Below the pieces are notes generated by a model. The model did not search any database. It worked only from the letters and a program-made list of their open reading frames with translations, and was not told the origin of the DNA. Positions 36,651 to 44,630 of a stretch of 64,000 bases of DNA are shown in pieces. The position numbers and the translations under genes are program-made. Position 1 is the stretch's first letter. Each line of letters starts with the position of its first letter. The stretch lies in contig NZ_SMZJ02000005.1 in the NCBI RefSeq assembly GCF_004358095.2, positions 186,001 through 250,000 of the forward strand. Direction: 5' to 3'. The stretch comes from Seonamhaeicola sediminis (GTDB lineage: Bacteria; Bacteroidota; Bacteroidia; Flavobacteriales; Flavobacteriaceae).

Positions 36651-37999
36651 TAGTTTTGAAGGTAATCGGGTACTAATTCTTGTCTTCTGAATACTTCTTT
36701 GTCTTCTTGCTTTCTAATTAAATGCACTTTTTCATGTTGATCAATTAAAACAATATTTGGTCTATAGGTTATAAACTGCATCCACTGTGTCATGGTATAG
36801 GCTCCCACTCTTTTAATCACAAAATGGTCTCCTTTGTTCAGCATCGGAAAATCAATATTTTTTCTAACGATATCGATATTCATACATAAAGGCCCGTAAA
36901 TGGTCGTTGGTTCAGATTGATAACTAGATTCGTGAACCGGATAAATTTCATGATCATACCAAAACGACGTAAACATTAAATTAACGCCTGCGTCTATAAC
37001 CATCGATCTTCGTCCGTCGGCTAAACGTTTATTTGCCAATACGGTTCCTGCCAACCAACCAGCGTCATCAATTAACGCACGGCCAGTTTCTAAAATAAGT
37101 GTTGGTGTTTCATTATTTGGAAAATTGGCAGCTGTCATAGCGGTTGTAATGGCATGAGCATAATCATCAAAACTAGGTGTAGTATCAGTGGCTGGCATAT
37201 AAGCTCCTTGTAAGGTGTTTTGAGATGCGAATCCTCCACCAACATCTATGTAACCTATGCTTTTTTGAAAACGATTATAGGTTTTATTAGCTAAAGCTGC
37301 TAACTTTTCAATGGCAACTGCATAAGGTTTAGAAATGGTAATATAGGTACCAATATGAACGTGTAAACCTATAAAATCCATCTTTTTGCTAGACAAAATA
37401 CGGTTGATGGCATTCCAAGCTTCTCCGTTTTCATAATTAAATCCGAAACGATCCCATTGTGGAATAATACCAGTATCCATGTTCACACGAATTGCAACTT
37501 GTGGCCGTTCTTTAAGTTGATCTGTTAAACCTAAAATCATGTATAATTCATCAAAATGATCAATATGAATAATAGATTTGTTGTTGATTGCTTTTACTAA
37601 ATCTTCCTCACTCTTATCAGGACCGTTAAAAATTATTTTATTTCCAGGTGTATTGTTGTCTATCGCTTTTTCATATTCAAATCCTGAAACAACTTCTGCC
37701 CAAGCTCCTTCTTGATGAAAAATTCGGCATACTGCATCTAAATAATTTGTTTTGTAAGACCATGCAAATTGTACTTTTGGGTAGCGCGTGGAAAACGCTC
37801 GATATGCATTTTTGTAGGTATCTCTAATCGTTTTTTCTGAGAGAACAAACACAGGCGAACCATATTCTTCAATAAGACTGTCAATCTCTACATTATCAAT
37901 GGTGCTAATTGGTCGTAACCTCTTTAAACTTCCAAATTTATTGGGAATACCTTCTACTACTTTTCGTAATACTGGACGTTCATATATTCTTTTGTTCAT
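36650..37999 (-). CDS. Fold-type III PLP-dependent decarboxylase (DAP/ornithine-type)
   Basis: Alanine-racemase-fold PLP enzyme of the diaminopimelate/ornithine/carboxynorspermidine decarboxylase superfamily, 449 aa. The PLP lysine is Lys83 (FAWSYKTNY). GLHVHIGTYI corresponds to the HxGS motif, YIDVGGGFA to the glycine loop, LILETGRALID (about residue 300) to the EPGR motif with Thr for Pro, and GPLCMNIDIV (about 370) contains the Cys and Asp of the intersubunit active site. The presence of Cys and Asp argues for a decarboxylase over a racemase. Substrate unknown. It lies 11 bp behind the ATP-grasp gene and is coupled to the fusion gene. Confidence 0.85.
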   Translation of the reverse strand: MNKRIYERPVLRKVVEGIPNKFGSLKRLRPISTIDNVEIDSLIEEYGSPVFVLSEKTIRDTYKNAYRAFSTRYPKVQFAWSYKTNYLDAVCRIFHQEGAWAEVVSGFEYEKAIDNNTPGNKIIFNGPDKSEEDLVKAINNKSIIHIDHFDELYMILGLTDQLKERPQVAIRVNMDTGIIPQWDRFGFNYENGEAWNAINRILSSKKMDFIGLHVHIGTYITISKPYAVAIEKLAALANKTYNRFQKSIGYIDVGGGFASQNTLQGAYMPATDTTPSFDDYAHAITTAMTAANFPNNETPTLILETGRALIDDAGWLAGTVLANKRLADGRRSMVIDAGVNLMFTSFWYDHEIYPVHESSYQSEPTTIYGPLCMNIDIVRKNIDFPMLNKGDHFVIKRVGAYTMTQWMQFITYRPNIVLIDQHEKVHLIRKQEDKEVFRRQELVPDYLQN

Positions 38000-38010
38000 C
38001 TTATTGAATT

Positions 38011-39054
38011 TTATAGTTCTCCAAAAATTACTATTTTCTCAAAATCAGCTATATCGCCTATTAAATCCCACGAATACCGAATAAACATTTTACCGTATTT
38101 ATAGGTTGTTATTGGTTCTACTTTTTCTCCTGTAGCTAAACGACATACCATTTCTGGGATGTTTTGTCCTGCTCCTACAGCTAAAAATACCCAAGCTGGT
38201 ATGCGTGGATTAATTTCTATTAAATAATACTCTCCTTCATCAGTTTTTATCATTTCGAGCTCCATAGCTCCACGCCATTTTGTTTCTTTAATAATATGGT
38301 GAGTAATTTCGAGCAAGCGCTCATCATTTAATGTTATGCCTCCCCAAGCTTTTCCTTTATCAGTGATATATTGTTTACGCATAGCAACTGCCGAGACCGT
38401 ATTTCCTTCTCCATCACCCAAAGCAATGACATTGACTTCAGTTCCATTAATAGCTTGTTGAACAACTACTGGAAGTCCCCATTTTGCAGAAAGTTTATTA
38501 AAATAATATATTCCTTGATTGTTATTTACCACTTTAAATGCTTCATAAAATTTACCTTTTATAAAGTAAGGGTAAGACAGTGGTTTAGGTAAATTAGAAA
38601 GTTCTTTACTATTTACTATTGGCCTACTTTCTGGTACTTTAATTCCATACTTTTTAGCATATTCGGGCAAATTATCTTTATGGCGTTCTTCAAACTGTTC
38701 CATTGTTGGTAAAAACGTATGAATGCCCATTTCTAATAATTTATCACTGAATTTTATAAATAAATACAATTCAGAATCGAAATTTGGAATAATAATATCT
38801 AACTTTTCTTTGCTGTGTATGTATTCTAAACGCTCAAGGAAGGCCTCGCTACCAGTTGAGGGAAATGGTATTAAATAGGTTTTATCTACTAATCCAGGCA
38901 TATAAATACCAGGTTCTAAATTCTCGTAAGCCAAACCTATAATTCTAGCATCTATTTCTGACTCCTTTATTCCACGAATTACAGAAACTCCCGGTCCTGG
39001 ACTATCAATATTGTTAAGACCAGTTACTCCTATGGTTAGTTTTTTTTGCTCCAT
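38011..39054 (-). CDS. ATP-grasp ligase of unknown substrate
   Basis: ATP-dependent carboxylate-amine ligase-fold protein, 347 aa, closest in style to the carbamoyl-phosphate-synthetase-type/PylC-like ATP-grasp family. An N-terminal Rossmann-like region (TIGVTGLNNIDSPGPG, residues 6-21) precedes the grasp domain; PYFIKGKFYEAFKVVNN supplies a candidate ATP-binding Lys; AMELEMIKTDEGEYYLIEINPR has the Mg-binding Glu/Glu/Asn set. Ligation of an amino acid or peptide is the family's usual chemistry. It is the second gene of the operon, 6 bp after the PqqD-like gene. No known pathway name can be assigned. Confidence 0.85.
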   Translation of the reverse strand: MEQKKLTIGVTGLNNIDSPGPGVSVIRGIKESEIDARIIGLAYENLEPGIYMPGLVDKTYLIPFPSTGSEAFLERLEYIHSKEKLDIIIPNFDSELYLFIKFSDKLLEMGIHTFLPTMEQFEERHKDNLPEYAKKYGIKVPESRPIVNSKELSNLPKPLSYPYFIKGKFYEAFKVVNNNQGIYYFNKLSAKWGLPVVVQQAINGTEVNVIALGDGEGNTVSAVAMRKQYITDKGKAWGGITLNDERLLEITHHIIKETKWRGAMELEMIKTDEGEYYLIEINPRIPAWVFLAVGAGQNIPEMVCRLATGEKVEPITTYKYGKMFIRYSWDLIGDIADFEKIVIFGEL

Positions 39055-39060
39055 GATGTT

Positions 39061-39300
39061 TTAGTCTAGCATTTTTTCACGTTTCAAAAAGTCTAAATAT
39101 TCATATAAATCGCGCCCTGCAGAAATAGCATCGATATCAAATTCTTCTGTAATTACAGAGATTATTTCATCAGCAGATTTTCCTTCTTTTAAAAGATTTA
39201 TAATCATTAAACCTATTTCATTTGTGGTAAATGACTCACCAGTAGAAGGTTTGAAAATAAATCCATTATCGCTTATTGCCAGTGAATTTAATTTGCTCAT
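39061..39300 (-). CDS. PqqD-like protein (RRE-type winged helix)
   Basis: A 79-aa protein with the PqqD/RiPP-recognition-element pattern: an initial strand pair (GFIFKPSTGESFTTNEIGLM), the helix-turn LKEGKSADEIISVITEEF, and the helix DLYEYLDFLKREKMLD at the end. PqqD-fold proteins hold precursor peptides for modifying enzymes. It is the first gene of the operon and no radical SAM gene or obvious precursor peptide is nearby, so its partner is unknown. The gene is in the same reading direction as the ATP-grasp gene (gap 6 bp). Confidence 0.82.
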   Translation of the reverse strand: MSKLNSLAISDNGFIFKPSTGESFTTNEIGLMIINLLKEGKSADEIISVITEEFDIDAISAGRDLYEYLDFLKREKMLD

Positions 39301-39694
39301 TTTTTTAATTTTTTTTGATTATAAGTTCTTGTTTTACAGAACACTGAATGAAGTATTAAAGTTAGTTAATAAAGCTCATTTTTTGTGCTACAAATGTTAC
39401 ACTTGTTCTGTCACATTAATTAGGAAGGGTTGTGTTTTTTAATCAGAATCTGGATTTAAGAAGCTAGAGTACAGAAAGTTTTAAATGTTGAGGGTTTAGG
39501 CTTCAAGATTTGATTCTTTTTAACTATATTTAATATTCTATTTTTGCTAGTGCTCTTTGTGCTGACTTAAATTCCTTAAACCTTTAAATAAATTATTGAG
39601 AATTAAGAGAAATTTTCATCAGAATAACCAATTAGTCCTTCTTTTTTGATATAATAAGCCGTAAGCAAAATAAATATCTATATGGAGTTAAACG
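39301..39694. other. Regulatory region upstream of the PqqD-like operon
   Basis: 394 bp with no gene between the rnfB stop and the PqqD-like gene. It contains a double operator-like element (39390-39417), a near copy of the xyl palindrome (39574-39595) and an AT-rich stretch of no clear character. No terminator for rnfB is obvious. Confidence 0.6.
39390..39417. promoter_or_regulatory. Candidate operator upstream of the PqqD-like operon
   Basis: ACAAATGTTACA (39390-39401) followed after 7 bp by TGTCACATT (39409-39417). It can be read as an inverted repeat AATGTTACA / TGTCACATT with one mismatch, or as two TGTYACA direct repeats 14 bp apart. It shares ACAAATGTYA with sites before ric and before the PFOR gene. 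It lies about 90-117 bp upstream of the PqqD-like start codon. Confidence 0.45.
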
Positions 39695-40561
39695 TTAAGA
39701 ATTCCCCATTAATCTGGATCCTTTACGAATAATTTTTCTACTCTCTTTCCCTTTGATCATTAAACCGCTATCCTCTAACCATACTATGGCACCAGTAGGA
39801 CATCTTTGAATAGGTTTTTGCGTGTTATGACTTTCAGAATAATTAATTACGGGTAAATTATTTTTCATAGTAATTAACTCACCGGGGGCATCCATGGCAC
39901 ATTTACCACAGGCCGTACAACCCACCTGACAATCTTCAAGAATGGCTTCTCCTTGTTCAAGATTTTTACATGCTATCCAAAGTTTATGACTTATGGGTTG
40001 AAGGGAGAATAAATCTTTCGGGCAAACCTCTACACAGTCACCACAGGCTGTACATTTCTCGACATCAACTATGGGGAGACCATGCTCGTTCATGGTAATG
40101 GCATCAAAATCACAAACAGATTCACAATCACCATGTCCAAGGCAACCCCAAAAACAGCCTTTACCTCCTCCCGAAACCAGATTAGCGGCTTGACAACTTT
40201 GAACGCCAATGTACTGAGCTCTATTAATAGCTACATTTGTCCCACCGGCACAAGCGAGACGTGCAACTTGTTTTTCTTCAGCTCCTAAAGCAACACCAAG
40301 AAATTCTGCTATAGACTGCCTGCCTTCATCTGAACTCACGGTACATTTTCCAGGTAAAGATTTTTTAAGAACCAATGCCTCTGCGAACGGCCTACACCCC
40401 GGGTACCCACAAGCACCACAATTAGCATGAGGCAACATGTCTTCCACTTTGTCTATTCTTGGATCTTCATAGACAAAGAGCTTTTTGTTTGCAAAAATTA
40501 GCATTATTGCAAGAAGTAAGGTTAGCCCTCCTAGTGCGGCAATGGCAATAACAATAGACAT
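39695..40561 (-). CDS. rnfB: Rnf complex subunit RnfB (iron-sulfur protein)
   Basis: Ferredoxin-facing subunit of the Rnf ion-pumping complex. An N-terminal membrane helix (residues 2-26) precedes the Fe-S domain HANCGACGYPGCRPFAEAL, a second group CFWGCLGHGDCESVCDF, the ferredoxin motif CTACGDCVEVCP and another group CQVGCTACGKC. The length of 288 aa is typical of the longer Rnf B subunits. In this operon it stands at the far end, separated from the other rnf genes by a ferredoxin-NADP reductase gene, which is an unusual order. Confidence 0.93.
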   Translation of the reverse strand: MSIVIAIAALGGLTLLLAIMLIFANKKLFVYEDPRIDKVEDMLPHANCGACGYPGCRPFAEALVLKKSLPGKCTVSSDEGRQSIAEFLGVALGAEEKQVARLACAGGTNVAINRAQYIGVQSCQAANLVSGGGKGCFWGCLGHGDCESVCDFDAITMNEHGLPIVDVEKCTACGDCVEVCPKDLFSLQPISHKLWIACKNLEQGEAILEDCQVGCTACGKCAMDAPGELITMKNNLPVINYSESHNTQKPIQRCPTGAIVWLEDSGLMIKGKESRKIIRKGSRLMGNS

Positions 40562-40611
40562 ATTAATTCATTAATTTAATGAAACATGATTCTCGTTTTA
40601 ATCAGATCCGT

Positions 40612-41469
40612 TTAGAAAATAATTTCAGCCCACTTTCTGCCGGCAATTAATTCAGCTTTACGAAGCCTCCATTTTTCTTCTGAACCCAAAATTTTAGAAA
40701 ATGACTTATTGAGCTTATCAAGAATATTTGCGTATCCAGCAACGTATACATAAGTATTAGTTTTAGAAAGCAATTCTTTAATTTCATCTGTTTGCCCTTC
40801 AATTGCTTTTTCTAAATCGATTGAATCTGCCCAATGAGGTCTTGGACTTAATGCATGAAAAGCCTCAAATGTATCTTTGTCATAATAATTGGTAAGATCA
40901 CCATCCTTATCATTTAAATATAGTAGCTCTAAGCCACTTCGAGCGCCGTAGAATAATCTGATTTTACCTTCCCAATCTTTTACATTTTTATAGATATGTT
41001 TGATAAAAGCACGGAAAGGAGCAATACCGGTACCCATACCAATAAGTATCATGTTGGCCGTTTTATCTTCCGGAATTTTAAATGGTAATTGAAACGGACC
41101 GGTAAGCGTAATTTCATCACCTTTTTTACGGTTGCATAAATAATGTGAAGCAACACCCTTATATTCTTCACCATTGAAATCATCAATATACGAGCAACGC
41201 TTTACTAACATGGTAATTTTAGGATTACCATTTACTCGCGCTGGTAAATCAGCTACACTATACAGTCTGTGGTGATGCGTATTTCCAAAGTCACTAGTTG
41301 CTTTTACCAATACACCGAAACTTTGGTCTACTTCGCATTTAAATTCTGGATCTTTCACTTCCAATACAATCTCACGTACTTCCTCAGTATCTTGAGGTGT
41401 TAATCGAGACGTTTTTTTTACAACTGCTTTATACCTTTTTTCGGTATCAAAATCTAATAAATGTGCCAT
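40612..41469 (-). CDS. Plant-type ferredoxin-NADP(+) reductase
   Basis: FAD-dependent oxidoreductase of the plant-type FNR fold, 285 aa. The FAD motif is HHRLYSVAD and the nucleotide site is LIGMGTGIAPFRAFIKH; the C-terminal segment RKAELIAGRKWAEIIF ends in Phe in place of the usual Tyr. It lies inside the Rnf operon, between the small Cys-rich gene and rnfB, so it probably exchanges electrons between reduced ferredoxin and NADP+. That gives the PFOR/Rnf operon a branch to biosynthetic NADPH (inference). FNR-type oxygenase reductases are an alternative, but the context favours ferredoxin. Confidence 0.84.
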   Translation of the reverse strand: MAHLLDFDTEKRYKAVVKKTSRLTPQDTEEVREIVLEVKDPEFKCEVDQSFGVLVKATSDFGNTHHHRLYSVADLPARVNGNPKITMLVKRCSYIDDFNGEEYKGVASHYLCNRKKGDEITLTGPFQLPFKIPEDKTANMILIGMGTGIAPFRAFIKHIYKNVKDWEGKIRLFYGARSGLELLYLNDKDGDLTNYYDKDTFEAFHALSPRPHWADSIDLEKAIEGQTDEIKELLSKTNTYVYVAGYANILDKLNKSFSKILGSEEKWRLRKAELIAGRKWAEIIF

Positions 41470-41510
41470 GTTTATTTTTTATTTTGTTGTTATTTTTTAT
41501 TCAATAAGAT

Positions 41511-41702
41511 TTATATTTTCTCTATTTTTTTGCGCTCGCAAACTGTGGTGCAACCACAATTAGAGCAGCTTCTTCTTCCTGCTAAAACATCGTCTTCATA
41601 ATATTCATCTTTAAACACCTTTTTCCATAGTGTTTGAACAAGCATCCAGAGTATTGCAATCGTTACTATGAAACTAATTCCTATGATAAGTGTTTTAAAC
41701 AT
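41511..41702 (-). CDS. Small membrane-anchored Cys-rich protein, NqrM-like
   Basis: A 63-aa protein with one N-terminal membrane helix (residues 2-26) and a cytosolic tail ending RRSCSNCGCTTVCERKK. The layout (helix then a Cys cluster) resembles NqrM, a small protein needed for assembly of the Na+-NQR complex, which is a relative of Rnf. It is 11 bp downstream of rnfA in an Rnf operon, which supports an assembly role, but the sequence similarity is too short to be sure. Confidence 0.55.
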   Translation of the reverse strand: MFKTLIIGISFIVTIAILWMLVQTLWKKVFKDEYYEDDVLAGRRSCSNCGCTTVCERKKIEKI

Positions 41703-41713
41703 TTATTCTTCTA

Positions 41714-42295
41714 TTAAGCTCCAAGACCTGCAAATCCCATAAAGCAAAGTGATAAAATTCCTGCTATAAACAGGGTTAGCGCTGTTCCTTTTGAAATTTT
41801 AGGAACGTCAGCAAAATTTAACTGTTCTCTTAATCCTGCAATCAATACCAAGGCCAACGTAAAACCAGCACCTGCACCAAGAGCATATACAATACTTTCT
41901 AAAAAACCATATTCTTTATTTGTTTGAAACAATGCCACACCAAGGATGGCACAATTTGTTGTAATTAATGGAAGAAAAATCCCAAGAGATTTAAACAGTG
42001 AGGGACTCATTTTTTTAATAAACATTTCTACCAGTTGCACGGTAGAAGCTATTACAACTATGTAACTAATTAGTTGTAAAAATGGTGCATCAATTGCAAC
42101 CAAAAACGCATGAATTCCATAAGCGCACATGGAGCTTATTAGCATCACAAACATAACGGCTGCTCCCATTTTTGTGGCTGTTTCCATTTTTCCGGATACC
42201 CCTAAAAACGGACAAATACCTAAGAAATAGGCCAAAACAAAGTTGTTGACCAAACAGGCATTTAGAAAAATAGCACCTAAAGATTCTGTATTCAT
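41714..42295 (-). CDS. rnfA: Rnf complex membrane subunit RnfA
   Basis: Inner-membrane subunit of the Rnf complex, related to NqrE. The 193-aa protein has six hydrophobic helices. The conserved patterns NNFVLAYFLGICPFLGVS near the N-terminus and TTNCAILGVALF in the middle contain the Cys residues (in ICPFLG and TNCA) that bind a membrane iron centre in the Rnf/Nqr family. The gene overlaps rnfE by 4 bp. Confidence 0.93.
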   Translation of the reverse strand: MNTESLGAIFLNACLVNNFVLAYFLGICPFLGVSGKMETATKMGAAVMFVMLISSMCAYGIHAFLVAIDAPFLQLISYIVVIASTVQLVEMFIKKMSPSLFKSLGIFLPLITTNCAILGVALFQTNKEYGFLESIVYALGAGAGFTLALVLIAGLREQLNFADVPKISKGTALTLFIAGILSLCFMGFAGLGA

Positions 42296-42924
42296 AATTT
42301 TGTTTTTCTTGTTTGTATCTTATTAATTATTAGCAACCAGATGGCTAGTGTAAAAAATCCACCTGCAGGCAATATCATTACAATCCAACTTTGAAATCCT
42401 TCAGGGAATAGAGCAATATCAAATAACGAACCATTACCAAGTATTTCTCTAACAGCTCCTAAGCAAAATAGAGCAAATGTAAATCCGACACCCATTCCCA
42501 AAGCATCAAAAATAGATTTAGAAACCGTGTTTTTTGATGCAAACGCCTCGGCTCTACTCAAAATCAAACAGTTTACTACAATTAGGGAAATGAATGCTCC
42601 TAAACTTTTATGTAGCTCAACACTAATGGCTTGAATAGCATAATCTGTTACTGTCACAAAGGTGGCGATGATGAGAATATAGGACGCTATTCGTACTTGT
42701 TTAGGAACAAAATTCCTGAGTAAGGAAACCAAAATATTCGACATCAATAACACAAAAGCTGTTGCTAACCCCATAGCTAGAGCATTTATTGCTGTATTTG
42801 AAACAGCTAATACCGGACACATTCCTAGTACCTGAACAAATACCGGATTGTCACGCCATAACCCTTTAATAAACTCATCGGTTGAGGTTACCTTTTGTTT
42901 AGATGAAGCACTATCATTGCTCAT
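42292..42924 (-). CDS. rnfE: Rnf complex membrane subunit RnfE
   Basis: Membrane subunit homologous to RnfA, related to NqrD. The 210-aa protein shows GLWRDNPVFVQVLGMCPVLAVS and LIVVNCLILSRAEAF, the paired Cys motifs matching those in RnfA. It has about six helices and an unusually hydrophilic N-terminus of about 20 residues (SSKQKVTSTDEF). It overlaps rnfA at the 3' end and lies 9 bp behind rnfG. Confidence 0.93.
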   Translation of the reverse strand: MSNDSASSKQKVTSTDEFIKGLWRDNPVFVQVLGMCPVLAVSNTAINALAMGLATAFVLLMSNILVSLLRNFVPKQVRIASYILIIATFVTVTDYAIQAISVELHKSLGAFISLIVVNCLILSRAEAFASKNTVSKSIFDALGMGVGFTFALFCLGAVREILGNGSLFDIALFPEGFQSWIVMILPAGGFFTLAIWLLIINKIQTRKTKL

Positions 42925-42933
42925 GGTTGTCCT

Positions 42934-43614
42934 TTAGTTTTTGTTATTCTTTCTATAATGATTATTTAGAATTGGAACTAATGTTGTTGAACTTGCTCCA
43001 ATAATGTCTCCAATAGCTCTTGAAGAAATTGTGGCTCCTGTGATTCCATCAATTTCCCAAGGGTTTTGTTTCTCTCCTTGTTTTACTGTAATAACCGTGT
43101 TTTTTATTTCTTTATTATCTGTTAAACTAACATCTAATGCTTTAAAGTTGTTGAGAAATCGTTCTTCCTTTTCAATTTTATCTCCAAGTCCGGGGGTTTC
43201 TTTACTTTCTAATACTTGAAATCCTAAGATTATTTCCTCATCGGGTTTGTACCCATATAGAATTCTAATAATATCTGCATACCCTTGACCGGAAGCTTCA
43301 ATGGCATACCCTACAATATTCTTATTGTCGTCATATCCTGCATATACTGTTGTCTCCGCTTTTTCTCCTTCATTAAGTTCGAATAATTCCGAACTTTCAT
43401 TCACACCAAAAGCTTGCATGTTAACAGTTCCTGGCAATACTTCAAAAATTGCTTTTTCCAAAGCTTCAGCCTTTAATCGTTGTACACGAGGGAGTGTTAA
43501 TTCAAAGGTGGATACAATAAGCAATGCGCTCATGATTCCAATGCCTACCATAGCCAATAGCATTTTTTTACTACTTGCAGGGTTTTGTGTTTTTATATTA
43601 GCAACTTCACTCAT
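42934..43614 (-). CDS. rnfG: Rnf complex FMN-binding subunit RnfG
   Basis: Periplasmic-side subunit with covalent FMN. A single membrane helix near residues 18-38 precedes a globular domain ending in GITGATISSRAIGDIIG (about residues 195-211), where the Thr in GATISS is the site of covalent FMN attachment in the family. The length of 226 aa is normal. It overlaps rnfD by 4 bp. Confidence 0.93.
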   Translation of the reverse strand: MSEVANIKTQNPASSKKMLLAMVGIGIMSALLIVSTFELTLPRVQRLKAEALEKAIFEVLPGTVNMQAFGVNESSELFELNEGEKAETTVYAGYDDNKNIVGYAIEASGQGYADIIRILYGYKPDEEIILGFQVLESKETPGLGDKIEKEERFLNNFKALDVSLTDNKEIKNTVITVKQGEKQNPWEIDGITGATISSRAIGDIIGASSTTLVPILNNHYRKNNKN

Positions 43615-44630
43615 GCAGCTTTTATTTTTCGTTTTGTTCCATACACCCTGTTTTTAATAACGGAATCTATGTGTGGTGAAATAGCGTTGGCTAATAGAAT
43701 GGAATACATAACCCCTTCTGACAAACCGCCCCAGACCCGTATTACAATTGTTAAAATACCTATAATAGCTCCATAAACCCATAAACCAAGAGGTGTAATT
43801 GGAGATGAAACCATATCTGTAGCCATAAAAACAGCCCCAAGCATTAAACCACCTGAAAGGAGCATAAATACGGGTGATGGATATAATTCATTATTGAATA
43901 TATAAAGTGCACCGCTCAATAAAAAAGCACTCAGTAGAACAGCTACGGGAATTCTCCAGGACATCATATTTCGTGCAATTAAGTAGATACCTCCTAATGC
44001 AATGATTATGGCACAGGTTTCTCCTGCTGAACCACTTACTTGACCAAAAGCCAACTCCATAGTTGATGTTGAAACACCATCAAATTTGAAGGCCGAAAGT
44101 GGAGTTGCGCCTGAAATAGCGTCATAATGAGGCTCCATAAAAGGAAAAGTAAATACTGATTCGGAAACTGTCGTAAATCGGTCGGCAAGAAATGCCGGAT
44201 GCCATGTAGTTATTGCTACCGGAAATGCCGCTTGCAAAACGGCCCTAGCAACAAGTGCGGGGTTAAAAACATTATAACCCAATCCTCCAAAGATATATTT
44301 ACCTAAAGCAATACCAATAACACCTCCTACGAAAGTCATCCATAAGGGAAAACTTGGAGGCAATGAAAGCCCTAAAAGCAGTCCCGTAATTATAGCTGAA
44401 TAGTCATTAACTGTAGTTTCTTTTTTGGAAAGTTTACATAAAAAATGTTCAGTTAATACACTGGCAAACGTTGCCGTAAAAATGACCAGTAATGCATTTA
44501 AACCAAAAGAATAGATAGAGAAAAATACAACAGGTAAAAGTGCCCAGACCACATTTTTCATAATGTATTCTGTACTTCGCCCTTTGACTATATGAGGCGA
44601 CGAGCTAATATCTAAAGTCTTCTTAAGCAT
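43611..44630 (-). CDS. rnfD: Rnf complex membrane subunit RnfD
   Basis: Membrane subunit homologous to NqrB, 339 aa with about nine to ten helices. The flavinylation-type motif AISGATPLSAFKFDG (about residues 174-188) supplies the Thr that carries FMN in the family. Other conserved stretches are YNVFNPALVARAVLQAAFPV and VFMATDMVSSPITPLG. It overlaps rnfC by 8 bp and rnfG by 4 bp, consistent with a tightly coupled operon. Confidence 0.94.
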   Translation of the reverse strand: MLKKTLDISSSPHIVKGRSTEYIMKNVVWALLPVVFFSIYSFGLNALLVIFTATFASVLTEHFLCKLSKKETTVNDYSAIITGLLLGLSLPPSFPLWMTFVGGVIGIALGKYIFGGLGYNVFNPALVARAVLQAAFPVAITTWHPAFLADRFTTVSESVFTFPFMEPHYDAISGATPLSAFKFDGVSTSTMELAFGQVSGSAGETCAIIIALGGIYLIARNMMSWRIPVAVLLSAFLLSGALYIFNNELYPSPVFMLLSGGLMLGAVFMATDMVSSPITPLGLWVYGAIIGILTIVIRVWGGLSEGVMYSILLANAISPHIDSVIKNRVYGTKRKIKAA

